A DNA stretch of 38,038 bases from an uncultured Bacilli bacterium (GTDB taxonomy: Bacteria > Bacillota_I > Bacilli_A > RF39 > UBA660). A model generated the notes under the pieces. It had not been told where the DNA came from and did not search any database. It saw only the letters and a list, made by a program, of their open reading frames with translations. The translations under genes and the position numbers were made by a program. The stretch lies in NCBI GenBank assembly GCA_934090595.1, contig CAKOJO010000005.1, forward strand, positions 1 to 38,038. The letters run 5' to 3'. Below are positions 23,137 through 32,632 of the stretch, in pieces. The number at the start of each line of letters is the position of its first letter. The stretch's first letter is position 1.

Positions 23137-24831
23137 TTAATCCATAATTGCTTTTATTTCTTTATAAATATCTTTTACATTGATATCTTCTGATGTATGT
23201 TTATGTCTACGTTTTAATTCTACAAGATCACTATATACTTTCTTACCAATTGTAACTCTAATAGGAATTCCAATTAAATCCATATCATTAAATTTAACAC
23301 CTGGTCTTGCATCTCTATCATCAAGTATTGTATCTATACCTTTGCTCATTAATTCGTTATATAGATCTTGTGCCACTTCATTTTGTAATCTATCATTTTT
23401 ATCAATTAAAACTATTGCTACTTTATATGGTGCAACTGAAAGTGGGAAAATAATACCGTTTTCATCATTGTTTTGTTCAACAAGTGAAGCAAGTACTCTT
23501 TCTACTCCGATCCCATAACAACCCATAAGTGGATATTGTTCTTCATTATTTTGATCTAAATACTTTAATCCTAATGCTTCACAATACTTAGAACCAAGTT
23601 TAAATGTATTAGCAATTTCAATTGATTTAGCTATTTCTATTTCACGTTGGCATTCAGGACAATGATCACCTGAAATAGCAAACTTAATATCTGCCACTTT
23701 ATAACCAGGCATAATATCTCCAACATTAAAATCTTCATAATGATAATCTGTTTTATTGGCACCCACTAAAAAGTCTTCCATAAGTACTACTTCTTTGTCA
23801 ACAATAACTGGTATACTTAAATTATATGGACCAACAAATCCAATATCAGCACCTGTTATTTCTTTGACTTCTTCTGCGCTTGCAAGGTTTATATCAACTG
23901 ACTTAGTAGTTCTTCTTAACTTATAATCATTTATTTCCCTAGTTGCAGGAATTATACAAGCATAGAATTCTCCTCTTTCATTTTTATAAATCATAGTTTT
24001 AGTAAGTTTATTTATATCGTATCCAAAATCTACTAGTGCTTTAATTGAACCAGTATTTGGTGTATGAACTAATTTTTTTTCTTTTTCTGATACTGGTACT
24101 TTATCAAATACTGGAATTACATCAAATACTTCATTATTCGCAGCATAACCACAATTCTTACAATAAACTATGCTATCTTCACCAATATCTGCGATTGCTT
24201 GGAACTCTTCGGATAAAAGTCCCCCCATAACACCTGTATCAGCTTCTACTATTTTATAATTAATACCACATCTATCAAATATTCTACGATATGCATTATA
24301 CATTTTTCTATATGAATTATCTAATCCTTTTTCATCTTTATCGAATGTATAAGCATCTTTCATAATGAATTCTCTTACTCTAATTAACCCATATCTTGGA
24401 CGGGCTTCATCTCTATATTTATTGGCCATTTGATAAATATTAAATGGCATATCTTTATATGATTTTATCATGCTAGAAGCAGCATTAACAAATAACTCTT
24501 CATGAGTTGGACCAAGTACATACTCTCTATCATTTCTATCTTTTAAAGTAAACATACTATTACCAAAGTTTTCTTTTCTTCCACTTTGTTCGTATACTTC
24601 ACCAGGTATCAAACAAGGCATAGAAAGTTCTAAAGCTCCAGCATCATTCATTTCTTCTCTAATGATTTGTTCTATGTTATTTAATACTTTTAATCCCATA
24701 GGCATGTACATATAAATCCCACTAGAAACTTTTTTAATCATACCGCTTTTTACTAATAAATTACTACTTACACAATCTTCGTTTTTTACATCTTCTCTTA
24801 AAGTGTAAAAAAAGTTTTCACTTAACTTCAT
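23137..24831 (-). CDS. proS: Prolyl-tRNA synthetase, bacterial type
   Basis: 564 aa, standard length for the bacterial ProS with the INS editing domain. Class II motifs are visible: motif 1 near GLKVLNNIEQIIREEMND (about 46-63), motif 2 in RPRYGLIRVREFIMKDAYTF (about 141-160) and motif 3 in GCYGIGVERVLASL (about 437-450). The insertion between motifs 2 and 3 (about 230-390) fits the editing domain that removes alanine from tRNA-Pro. The C-terminal anticodon-binding domain follows (PYKVAIVLIDKNDR). Mycoplasmas usually carry the shorter eukaryote-like form without INS, so this argues against a classical Mollicute. Stand-alone gene with its own terminator. Confidence 0.97.
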   Translation of the reverse strand: MKLSENFFYTLREDVKNEDCVSSNLLVKSGMIKKVSSGIYMYMPMGLKVLNNIEQIIREEMNDAGALELSMPCLIPGEVYEQSGRKENFGNSMFTLKDRNDREYVLGPTHEELFVNAASSMIKSYKDMPFNIYQMANKYRDEARPRYGLIRVREFIMKDAYTFDKDEKGLDNSYRKMYNAYRRIFDRCGINYKIVEADTGVMGGLLSEEFQAIADIGEDSIVYCKNCGYAANNEVFDVIPVFDKVPVSEKEKKLVHTPNTGSIKALVDFGYDINKLTKTMIYKNERGEFYACIIPATREINDYKLRRTTKSVDINLASAEEVKEITGADIGFVGPYNLSIPVIVDKEVVLMEDFLVGANKTDYHYEDFNVGDIMPGYKVADIKFAISGDHCPECQREIEIAKSIEIANTFKLGSKYCEALGLKYLDQNNEEQYPLMGCYGIGVERVLASLVEQNNDENGIIFPLSVAPYKVAIVLIDKNDRLQNEVAQDLYNELMSKGIDTILDDRDARPGVKFNDMDLIGIPIRVTIGKKVYSDLVELKRRHKHTSEDINVKDIYKEIKAIMD

Positions 24832-24883
24832 TTAGTCACATCCTTTACTATATATTTTACTACATTTATATTTTAGCATTATT

Positions 24884-25993
24884 TTAACTTTTTGTATACT
24901 TTTCTATAAAATCTTTTTTATATTCTTCAAAACTATCATTATTTATTGCATCTCTTATCTCTTCGGTTAGTTTAGTTAGAAATCTAATATTATGAATTGA
25001 AAGAAGTCTTTGGCCTAGCACTTCATCAACACTAAATAAATGTCTTATATAAGCTCTTGTATAATTTTTACAGCAATAACAATCACATGAGTCTTCAACT
25101 GGAGTAAAATCTTCCTTAAACTTAGCATTTTTAAGGTTCATTTTACCATTTCTTGTAAAAGCATTACCATGTCTTGCTATTCTTGTTGGTAAAACACAAT
25201 CAAATATATCTACTCCTCTTTCTACTCCCTCAAGAATATCTAGAGGATCTCCAACTCCCATAAGATATCTTATTTTATCAGTAGGTAGAAAATCTATACA
25301 ATTATCAATCATTTCATACATTGTTTTTTTATCTTCTCCTACTGAAGTACCTCCGATTGAATAACCATCAAAGTTCATTTTTACTGTTTCTTTAGCGCTA
25401 TATTCTCTTAAGTCTTTAAACTCTCCGCCTTGTACTATTCCAAATAACATTTGATTATCATTCTTATGAGTGTCTTTACCACGTTTTGCCCATCTTAAAG
25501 TTCTTTCAACACTATTTTTCATATATTCATGAGTACACGGGTAATATGGACACTCATCAAAGCTCATTATAATATCTGCTCCGATTTTATTTTGTATCTC
25601 AATTGATTTTTCTGGTGTTAAGAATAAATTTGAACCATCAATATGACTCTTAAACTTAACACCTTCTTCACTAATATCTTTAGGATTAGCAAGAGAAAAC
25701 ACTTGAAACCCTCCAGAATCAGTAAGCATTGGTCTATTATAGTTCATAAACTTATGAATATCTCCGGATTTTTCTATAATATCTGGTCCTGGTCTTAACC
25801 AAAGATGATAGGTATTAGCTAAAGTTATTCCCGTATTACAAGCATATAGCTCTTCAACGGAAAGAGTTTTTACAGTAGCACGTGTTCCAACAGGCATAAA
25901 CATCGGAGTATTAAAGTCTCCATATTTACTATGAATGACTCCATATCTTGCTTTTTTATCATTTTTTAATAATTCATATTTCATCTTACTCAT
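24884..25993 (-). CDS. tgt: tRNA-guanine transglycosylase
   Basis: 369 aa, typical length. Tgt exchanges guanine 34 of tRNAs with GUN anticodons for preQ1. The catalytic and binding motifs are present: TLANTYHLWLRPG, LTDSGGFQVFSL (catalytic Asp, about 92), the nucleophile region VGDPLDILEGVERGVDIFDC (about 247-266), and the zinc ligands CDCYCC with a downstream His (about 304-335). It follows the 117-aa gene by 4 nt and forms an operon with queA, the next step in queuosine synthesis. Confidence 0.97.
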   Translation of the reverse strand: MSKMKYELLKNDKKARYGVIHSKYGDFNTPMFMPVGTRATVKTLSVEELYACNTGITLANTYHLWLRPGPDIIEKSGDIHKFMNYNRPMLTDSGGFQVFSLANPKDISEEGVKFKSHIDGSNLFLTPEKSIEIQNKIGADIIMSFDECPYYPCTHEYMKNSVERTLRWAKRGKDTHKNDNQMLFGIVQGGEFKDLREYSAKETVKMNFDGYSIGGTSVGEDKKTMYEMIDNCIDFLPTDKIRYLMGVGDPLDILEGVERGVDIFDCVLPTRIARHGNAFTRNGKMNLKNAKFKEDFTPVEDSCDCYCCKNYTRAYIRHLFSVDEVLGQRLLSIHNIRFLTKLTEEIRDAINNDSFEEYKKDFIEKYTKS

Positions 25994-25997
25994 ATTA

Positions 25998-26351
25998 TTA
26001 CCTACTTTTTACTCTTTTTTTTGCGAGTTTATAACCGAATATATCTTTAATAATTGGTAGTTCTAAATCAACAGGAACATACTCAATATGAGCTTCTTTT
26101 AAACAATTAATCATATATTCACCATCTTCGAATGATATTCTAATTAAGTCATCAAAAAACTCTACATATAATGCTTCAGTATCGAATATTACACTATATT
26201 CATTATTACAAGCTACTACTTTATTACCTACTAAATCATTTATTTCTTGTTTCATATATTTTTTATTTTCTTTTAATAGTTCAGTATCATAAAGATTAAA
26301 ATAATCTTTTATACCATTATATAATTCTTCAATTGTCATTTTTATTCTCAT
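25998..26351 (-). CDS. Small hypothetical protein between queA and tgt
   Basis: 117 aa, acidic, no membrane segment. It starts at ATG 26351, which overlaps the queA stop as ATGA, and ends 4 nt before tgt, so it is translated with both. The core looks alpha/beta (NEYSVIFDTEALYVEFFDDL, RISFEDGEYMINCLKEAHIE). I do not recognise the family. Its place inside the queuosine operon suggests, but does not show, a link to tRNA modification. Confidence 0.75.
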   Translation of the reverse strand: MRIKMTIEELYNGIKDYFNLYDTELLKENKKYMKQEINDLVGNKVVACNNEYSVIFDTEALYVEFFDDLIRISFEDGEYMINCLKEAHIEYVPVDLELPIIKDIFGYKLAKKRVKSR

Positions 26352-27382
26352 AATTCAAAGTCTCCTAACATCATAGAATCTCCAAAAGAGAAGAATCTAT
26401 ATTTTTCTTTTACTGCACAATTATATGCATTAAGTATTATATCTTTACTAGCAAATGCACTAACTAACATAACAAGAGTAGATTTAGGTAAGTGAAAATT
26501 AGTTATTTGTGCATCTATTGCTTTAAACTTATAACCAGGATATATAAATATATTAGTTTCTTCATGAGTTGGAACAAATTTATTATATTTAGTCATTACT
26601 GACTCTAATGTCCTGGTAGTAGTAGTCCCAACGCTTATTATTCTTCTTTTTTCTTCCTTAGCTTTATTTAATATATCACAAACATCTTTAGTAATTTGAT
26701 ACTCTTCATAATGCATATTATGTTCTTTAACATCAGAAACCTTTACCGGTCTAAATGTTCCAAGTCCTACATGAAGAGTAACATAACAAACTATTATACC
26801 TTTCTTTTCAATTTTATCAAGTAACTCTTTAGTAAAATGAAGTCCAGCAGTAGGTGCAGCAGCAGAGCCACTATACTTAGCATAAACTGTTTGATATCTA
26901 TCCTTATCATCAAGCTTTTCATGAATATAAGGAGGAAGAGGCATTGTACCAAGTTCATCAAGTATCTCAAGAAGTATACCAGAATAAATCATCTTAAAAT
27001 GACATATTCCTTCATCTAATACTTTAACACACTCACACTTTAACTTATCGGAAAATTTAACAACAGTTCCTACTTTAATTCTTCTGGCAGGTTTTACTAG
27101 GCATTCCCATATATCATTTTCTAATTCTTTTAATAACAATAATTCAATTACAGCATTGGTTTCTTCCTTAATACCAATTATTCTAGCAGGTATAACTTTA
27201 GTATTATTAAGTACTAAAACATCCCCTTTATTTAGGTAATTAATTATATTAAAAAAATGTTCATGTTTTATTTTACCAGTATTCCTATCAACAAGCATCA
27301 ATCTAGAATCACTCCGATTAGCAAGAGGAGTCTGTGCAATTAATTCTTCTGGTAAATAATAATCAAAATCATCTGTTTTCAC
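26348..27382 (-). CDS. queA: S-adenosylmethionine:tRNA ribosyltransferase-isomerase
   Basis: 344 aa, typical length. QueA moves the ribosyl part of SAM to preQ1-modified tRNA, giving epoxyqueuosine. Family motifs: FDYYLPEELIAQTPLANRSDSRLM at the N-terminus (seen in two parts, residues 5-28), GDVLVLNNTKVIPARI (about 53-68), SAAAPTAGLHFT (about 170-181), HVGLGTFRPV (about 204-213) and NFHLPKSTLVMLVSAF (about 297-312). It is the first gene of the queA-orf-tgt operon. Its TGA stop in a host gene shows that TGA is not read as Trp. Confidence 0.97.
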   Translation of the reverse strand: MKTDDFDYYLPEELIAQTPLANRSDSRLMLVDRNTGKIKHEHFFNIINYLNKGDVLVLNNTKVIPARIIGIKEETNAVIELLLLKELENDIWECLVKPARRIKVGTVVKFSDKLKCECVKVLDEGICHFKMIYSGILLEILDELGTMPLPPYIHEKLDDKDRYQTVYAKYSGSAAAPTAGLHFTKELLDKIEKKGIIVCYVTLHVGLGTFRPVKVSDVKEHNMHYEEYQITKDVCDILNKAKEEKRRIISVGTTTTRTLESVMTKYNKFVPTHEETNIFIYPGYKFKAIDAQITNFHLPKSTLVMLVSAFASKDIILNAYNCAVKEKYRFFSFGDSMMLGDFEL

Positions 27383-27439
27383 AATATCACCAACTTCTAG
27401 AATATTTTACCACATTTTAAAGCATTTTGAAAGTATTTC

Positions 27440-27480
27440 ATTTCATCAAATAATAAAAGATAGCGAAATGCTATCTTATC
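27440..27480 (-). terminator. Terminator of the 209-aa gene
   Basis: On the minus strand AGATAGC, ATTTC, GCTATCT is followed by TTTATTATT, overlapping the stop codon. Confidence 0.75.
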
Positions 27481-28105
27481 TAATAAACTTTTTTGTTAAA
27501 ACAGTTCTAGATACTAAATGTTCATTATTTAAACGATGTTCTCTTAAGTCATTATGACATTCATTAAATATTTCATTCATATTTTCAAGTGATGCATATT
27601 TATATTCTCTAAAACCTTGAAAATATGTGCTCATAAATTTCGTTTTTGTATCATAACCACTTTTTGAGGATGTAATATCATCTAAAATCATACCAAATTC
27701 TGATACTGATGGTACTTTATTAATTACTTGTTCTGCAAAGCCAAAATATTCAAAAATATTAGTATTTTCCTTAATTAGTCTTACTAATTCATTTCTTTTA
27801 TTCATTATTTTTTTATATTTATTTTCTTTTTTTGCGACTTCTACATAATCTTCGAAAGCAAGTTCCATTTCAATTTCAGTTCTAAGTTCAAAAAGTAGAT
27901 TATCAATATATCCTAAATAAGTAATATATAGTTTTTCCTCTCCAATTATTTCTAGTTCATTTCTTCCACCACAATGAATAGTTTTATTGGTTAGATCAAG
28001 TTCTATTGATGTTCTAGCAAAATCATCAGATAGTTTTTTTAACTGTTCATTATTCTTTTTCATTTCCTCTTTATAATTCTTTTCAATTTCATTAAATTTT
28101 TCCAT
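27476..28105 (-). CDS. Hypothetical protein, 209 aa, helical
   Basis: Start ATG 28105 is chosen because AAAGGAG lies about 9 nt upstream; the frame extends further but the extra codons have no site. The N-terminal third is a Lys/Glu-rich likely coiled coil (KNYKEEMKKNNEQLKKLSDD). The rest is mixed helical with no motif I recognise. There is no signal peptide. It lies between queA and the ABC-F gene as a unit with its own terminator. Confidence 0.75.
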   Translation of the reverse strand: MEKFNEIEKNYKEEMKKNNEQLKKLSDDFARTSIELDLTNKTIHCGGRNELEIIGEEKLYITYLGYIDNLLFELRTEIEMELAFEDYVEVAKKENKYKKIMNKRNELVRLIKENTNIFEYFGFAEQVINKVPSVSEFGMILDDITSSKSGYDTKTKFMSTYFQGFREYKYASLENMNEIFNECHNDLREHRLNNEHLVSRTVLTKKFIR

Positions 28106-28157
28106 AATTAGTTCTCCTTTCATGTTGCCTATATAATACAACAATTTATAGTATTAT

Positions 28158-29777
28158 TCAAGGTTTTTCATTTAATTTACTATAATAATCAACATAATCC
28201 TTATCATAAAAAGATATCTTTCCTTTTGGTAGTTCTAGAATTCTTTCTATTCCTAGATTATCTACAAACTCAGGATTATGTGATACCACTAACATAGTGC
28301 CTTTAAAATCTCTGAAAGTTTCTGCAATTATTTTTTGAGTGGTAGGGTCTAAATGATTCGTAGGCTCATCAAGTATTAAAAAGTTTGCTCCAGAAAGAGA
28401 TAGTTTAGCAAGTGCTACTCTACTTTTTTCACCAGGTGATAATACTTTTACTTTTTTAAATACTTCATCATTATTAAATAAAAATCTACCTAGATGATTT
28501 CTTAATTTTTCATTGCTCAATTTATATTCCGAAAAGTTCTCCATAATAGTTTTATCGTCTTCAAGTAATTCATGTTCTTGTGCATAATAACCAATATCAG
28601 TTTTATTTCCTATAACAATTCTACCTTTATCTACTTGTAACTGATTAATTATTAATTTTAGTAATGTGGATTTACCTACTCCGTTTTTACCAACGATTAA
28701 GAACTTTTCTCCTCTTGAAAGTGAAAAAGATAAATCTTTAATAATAGGTTTTTTATTATCATAAGAAAAGCTTATTCTCTCAACCACTAAAGGTATTTTA
28801 GATCCCTCTCTATTAATAGGAATATCTATCTTAGCTTTCTTATTCTTTGGACCAATTTCTATCTTATTATTAAGCAATTTTTCTAATTTTTTCTCTCTAT
28901 CCTGAGCCATTTTCTTTCTATTACCAGAGCTATTAGAATAATGAAGAACTATTTCTCTTAACTTATTTTCTTCTTGTTGCTGTAATTTCATTTGTCTTTC
29001 TAATGCTTTTTCATGTTCAGTATGAAGTTTAATAAACTTATCATAATTACCATCATATAACTCAAATTTCTTACTTATTTTATCTAAATATAATATTTTA
29101 TTTACTACTTTGTTTAAAAAATCTATATCATGGGATATTATGTAAACACTACCATTATATGACTTTAAATAATTAATTACATAATCTTTAGTATCTTTAT
29201 CTAAGTGGTTAGTAGGTTCGTCTAAAAGCATTACCTCAGGTTTAGAATAAAGAAGTTTAGCAAATGCTATCTTTGATTTTTGTCCACCAGATAACTCATG
29301 TATTTTCTTATCTAAAAGACTATCATCAATATTCATACCATCAATTATTTTTAATAAAATACTCTCTGCGTTATATTGATCCCAATAAACAAGTCTCTTT
29401 TGTATTTTATCTATCTTATTAAATATATCTTTTTGTTCTTTTAAAAAAGCATTACCGAGTCCTTCATAACAATCTTGTAACTGATTATTTAACTTATCAA
29501 TAGGTCTTGCACTCATTAAATAGTCTAAAACACTTATATCCAAACTCTCTAAATCATCTTCGATAACTTGAGGCAACCACTCAACCCTTGCATTATTCTT
29601 AAAAGTTATTTTACCCTTATCAGGATACTCTTTACCCATAATTATTTTAAATAAGGTAGTCTTACCTGCACCATTTAATCCAATTACTCCAACTTTTTGA
29701 TTTTCATCAATTTGAATATTTACATCATTAAATAGTTCTTGATTACCAAATGACATTGAAAGATTTTTTATATTCAT
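28158..29777 (-). CDS. ABC-F family ribosome-associated ATPase
   Basis: 539 aa with two ABC domains and no membrane segment. Domain 1: Walker A GLNGAGKTT (33-41), signature LSGGQKSKIAFAKLL, Walker B LLDEPTNHLD. Linker about 240-330, helical and basic (KALERQMKLQQQEENKLREI; NRKKMAQDREKKLEKLL). Domain 2: Walker A GKNGVGKST, signature LSPGEKSRVALAKL, Walker B LILDEPTNHLD. ABC-F proteins bind the ribosomal E site and affect translation; some give antibiotic resistance. The second signature has Pro for Gly (LSPGE), a known variant. Which subfamily this is cannot be settled by eye, so no resistance claim is made. Confidence 0.92.
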   Translation of the reverse strand: MNIKNLSMSFGNQELFNDVNIQIDENQKVGVIGLNGAGKTTLFKIIMGKEYPDKGKITFKNNARVEWLPQVIEDDLESLDISVLDYLMSARPIDKLNNQLQDCYEGLGNAFLKEQKDIFNKIDKIQKRLVYWDQYNAESILLKIIDGMNIDDSLLDKKIHELSGGQKSKIAFAKLLYSKPEVMLLDEPTNHLDKDTKDYVINYLKSYNGSVYIISHDIDFLNKVVNKILYLDKISKKFELYDGNYDKFIKLHTEHEKALERQMKLQQQEENKLREIVLHYSNSSGNRKKMAQDREKKLEKLLNNKIEIGPKNKKAKIDIPINREGSKIPLVVERISFSYDNKKPIIKDLSFSLSRGEKFLIVGKNGVGKSTLLKLIINQLQVDKGRIVIGNKTDIGYYAQEHELLEDDKTIMENFSEYKLSNEKLRNHLGRFLFNNDEVFKKVKVLSPGEKSRVALAKLSLSGANFLILDEPTNHLDPTTQKIIAETFRDFKGTMLVVSHNPEFVDNLGIERILELPKGKISFYDKDYVDYYSKLNEKP

Positions 29778-29826
29778 ATTATCAGTCCTTTTTCTAGATA
29801 ATTATAACATCAAACATAAAAAAACA

Positions 29827-29850
29827 AAATACTTTAAAAGTATCCTGTTT
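29827..29850 (-). terminator. Terminator of the PfkB-SIS gene
   Basis: On the minus strand ATACTTTTAAAGTAT forms a short hairpin followed by TTTGTTTTTTT, close after the stop codon. Confidence 0.6.
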
Positions 29851-31805
29851 TATAAATCACCCTTATAAAAATAAATATTCATTGCATCTTCACTATATGT
29901 TGGTTTAGAAATATCAATATTAAGATAATTAGATATATAATATATTAAGTATTGTGATGCCACAAGTAGATCAAACTCAGATAATATTCCATCATAACGG
30001 CTTTCAATTATTAGATTTTTATCTTTAGATAAATACTTTAATAACTTTTTTTCATAATCACTTATATTCTTTTGTCTAAAATAAATATTTTTCTTAGTAC
30101 TTAAATGTTCATAGTTAATAAATCTTCCATGAGAAAAGTTCTTTTTTTCATGGATTATGCAACTATAAATACCTGATTCAATTATTTTGCTTTCTAAATC
30201 AAAACTTGCGCATTCTGTAAGATCTCCGGTAAATATATTAAAACAATCACCAACTTCAAAGAAATCTTTTATAAATTCATTATTACTAAAAAAATCATTA
30301 AAGTATCCTTTCCAATAATTAAGACATTCTCTAATAAAAGGTAAAATATCCTCTCCATTCTTGTCAAAATATAGTTTTAAAAACAAACTAGCAGGAGAAA
30401 GAACTCCTTCGAATGATAAAAAACCTCTTTCTTTTCCTTTGTTAGTACTACTCCGATAAGATATTACATTCGTTTTTGATATATTTGCTTTTGTAACTAC
30501 TTTTTGTATTTCTCCCTTAGTAATAATATATTTATTCTTAGTTATCAAATCACTAGAACATAACACATCATTAGTGGTGCCAGAATAAGAAAATAAAAAT
30601 AATGAATCTACTTGAGTATTGTTTCTATAGTAAAAGTTTCTTGGTAATAAAGCCAAAGTATTAATACCATATAACTCATTAATAACTTTAGAAGAAAACT
30701 TTGCTCCCGCAAAAGATCCACCAGTTCCTATAAAAATACTATTATTAAAACTCTTAAAATCTATTTTTACAAGTTTGTCATAAGCACTACTATTAATTGC
30801 ATTAATAACTCTTGTCTCTAAATTATTTATATTTATATTACATCTTTTTATTTGTTTTCTTTTTACAACATCAAAATCATCACAAGAACATTTACCATTA
30901 ATAGACTTAATTCTATAAAGATTATTAAGATGCCCTCTTGCTCCAAACTTTTTTACAACCTTTTTAGTCAGTTTTGTTGCCTCATCAAATGTTTTATTAA
31001 CAAAATCTTCATCAATAATATAATCATTATTTATATATGAAACAATAAAAACCGAAAAGAATGCATCACCTGCTCCAGTAGAATCTAATTCTTTTGATGG
31101 ATTAACGACTTTTTTATCAATAATTTTATTATCAAACACAAAAGATGAGCCATTCTTTCCTTTTGTTACAATTATCATTTTAGGAGTAAATAAATTATAT
31201 AAATCACCAAGATCATCTATAGAAAATCTATTATATAAATACTTTTCTACTCTTTCATTCAAGTTGATTAAATCAAACTTATTACTTATTTTATCAATAA
31301 TTTCTTCATTAGTATAATTATCTAATTCAAAATATTGTCCTAAATCTAACATTTTTATATTGTTACAACTATCCATAATAAATTGATTCTTTGTATTTAG
31401 ATTATCAAATACTAAAACATCATCATTATTTATTTTATTAGTAATAGAAGTACAATCTATTTTACTTTCTTCATACCACCTTTTTTCATTACACAATGAA
31501 CATCTTTTTTTAGACTTAAACTCCAATTTACCATCAGAATTGTTATAAGAAACATGAAAAAGACGTGTTTTTATATCGTTAATAACTTCAATATTTGAAG
31601 TATCTACACCAAGAATACTTAAGCTATCAATTGCTATTTTACCGGCCATATCATTACCACACACTCCATAAACTGAAGTATTAAAACCAAGTTTTGAAAT
31701 ATTAGCAATTATATTATGTGAAGTCATTCCTCCATTTACTCCGACAAGCTTACCGTTTTTATAATAATAATCTGTTACTAAATCTCCAATACTTATTATT
31801 TTCAT
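29850..31805 (-). CDS. PfkB-family kinase fused to a SIS domain
   Basis: 651 aa, about twice a normal PfkB kinase. Start ATG 31805 has GGAGGA 5 nt upstream. The N-terminal part (1-310) is a ribokinase/PfkB fold: SIGDLVTDYY, GVNGGMTSHNIIANISKLGF, and the catalytic motif DSTGAGDAFFS (about 243-253). An unusual insertion has a CxxC (RCSLCNEKRW, about 101-110) in the substrate-lid region. The C-terminal part (about 330-640) has a SIS sugar-phosphate isomerase-like core (SIFIGTGGSFAGAKFSSKVI, FLFSYSGTTNDVLCSSDL). A kinase for a sugar or nucleoside joined to a phosphosugar-binding domain suggests two steps on one substrate, but the substrate is unknown. The HD hydrolase gene lies just upstream in the same direction. 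Confidence 0.8.
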   Translation of the reverse strand: MKIISIGDLVTDYYYKNGKLVGVNGGMTSHNIIANISKLGFNTSVYGVCGNDMAGKIAIDSLSILGVDTSNIEVINDIKTRLFHVSYNNSDGKLEFKSKKRCSLCNEKRWYEESKIDCTSITNKINNDDVLVFDNLNTKNQFIMDSCNNIKMLDLGQYFELDNYTNEEIIDKISNKFDLINLNERVEKYLYNRFSIDDLGDLYNLFTPKMIIVTKGKNGSSFVFDNKIIDKKVVNPSKELDSTGAGDAFFSVFIVSYINNDYIIDEDFVNKTFDEATKLTKKVVKKFGARGHLNNLYRIKSINGKCSCDDFDVVKRKQIKRCNININNLETRVINAINSSAYDKLVKIDFKSFNNSIFIGTGGSFAGAKFSSKVINELYGINTLALLPRNFYYRNNTQVDSLFLFSYSGTTNDVLCSSDLITKNKYIITKGEIQKVVTKANISKTNVISYRSSTNKGKERGFLSFEGVLSPASLFLKLYFDKNGEDILPFIRECLNYWKGYFNDFFSNNEFIKDFFEVGDCFNIFTGDLTECASFDLESKIIESGIYSCIIHEKKNFSHGRFINYEHLSTKKNIYFRQKNISDYEKKLLKYLSKDKNLIIESRYDGILSEFDLLVASQYLIYYISNYLNIDISKPTYSEDAMNIYFYKGDL

Positions 31806-31876
31806 ATACTCCTCCATCAAATCAAAACAATTTATCTCTTGCTTATATTATAAATCATTAATAAAGAAAAGCACAA

Positions 31877-31905
31877 GAAAAAAAGATCTCAAGCAAGATC
31901 TTTTT
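31877..31905 (-). terminator. Terminator of the HD hydrolase gene
   Basis: AAAGATCT (31882-31889) and AGATCTTT (31896-31903) form a stem, with T runs on the exit side of the minus strand. Confidence 0.75.
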
Positions 31906-31912
31906 CGATATT

Positions 31913-32551
31913 CTATTTTAATTTTTTAATATTATTATTTAAGGCATAATTTGAAACCGCTACAAAATTATCATCATAAGGATAAATACTTTGACCAAAC
32001 TTTAACCACATTTCTGACCAACTATTTCCTTCTTGAAGTAGTTGTTTTACAAGTTTATTATCCATAGTTTTATTACCTTCTTGATGGTTTAAATCAACAC
32101 AACCTTCCTCATCATATAACTTACTTTGCAAATCACATTCTAATTTATCACATTGGTATGCAAACATTGCTTCTTTGGTTTTATGTGAGTCAAACTCTAA
32201 AAATAATTCCTCAATTTGTTTACCATCTAGTAAACCACAAAGTATTTCTTTAACAGCATCATGTTCAATTCTTATTTTTTCCTCTTTTGGTATTTGAAAT
32301 TGTGTTAAATCTCCGATAATTGTTTCTCCAAGTTCATGGATTGCTAACATAAAAATTACTTTCATAATATCTACATCATATTGATATTCTGATTTCATTG
32401 CAATTGCAAGCATTTGAACACCAAAAATATGCTCTGCTACACTTTCTAATCTTTCTCTTTTTACATTCCAATCTTTCCAACCAGTTCTTATTATATTTTT
32501 TAATTTGTTACATATAACATAATAATTTACTACATTTTCTTCTTTTGTCAT
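31913..32551 (-). CDS. HD-domain phosphohydrolase (YfbR/HD_3-like)
   Basis: 212 aa, right size for the YfbR-like family that removes phosphate from deoxynucleoside monophosphates. The first metal-binding His is in ESVAEHIFGVQMLAIAM (about 33). The HD motif reads AIHELGETIIGDLTQ (about 71-85): the usual HD is here H-E, while the following E and GD are kept. A late acidic residue (YQCDKLECDLQSK, about 142) could complete the site. The H-E change may alter metal binding. A binding site (AGGAGAG) precedes the ATG. A terminator separates it from the PfkB-SIS gene, so any link is by neighbourhood only. Confidence 0.8.
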   Translation of the reverse strand: MTKEENVVNYYVICNKLKNIIRTGWKDWNVKRERLESVAEHIFGVQMLAIAMKSEYQYDVDIMKVIFMLAIHELGETIIGDLTQFQIPKEEKIRIEHDAVKEILCGLLDGKQIEELFLEFDSHKTKEAMFAYQCDKLECDLQSKLYDEEGCVDLNHQEGNKTMDNKLVKQLLQEGNSWSEMWLKFGQSIYPYDDNFVAVSNYALNNNIKKLK

Positions 32552-32606
32552 AATTTCTCTCCTTTATTGATAATTATCATATTATATCAAGTAAAAAGAG
32601 TCAAGA

Positions 32607-32632
32607 AAAAGATTTCAAACGAAACCTTTTAA
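32607..32632 (-). terminator. Terminator of the DUF3298-like gene
   Basis: On the minus strand AAAGGTTT, a 6-nt loop and AAATCTTT (with a G-U pair) are followed by TTC-rich sequence. Confidence 0.55.

Noticed and set aside
28158..29777. Calling the ABC-F protein an antibiotic-resistance factor
   Set aside because: Linker length and motifs do not distinguish resistance members from housekeeping ones by eye.
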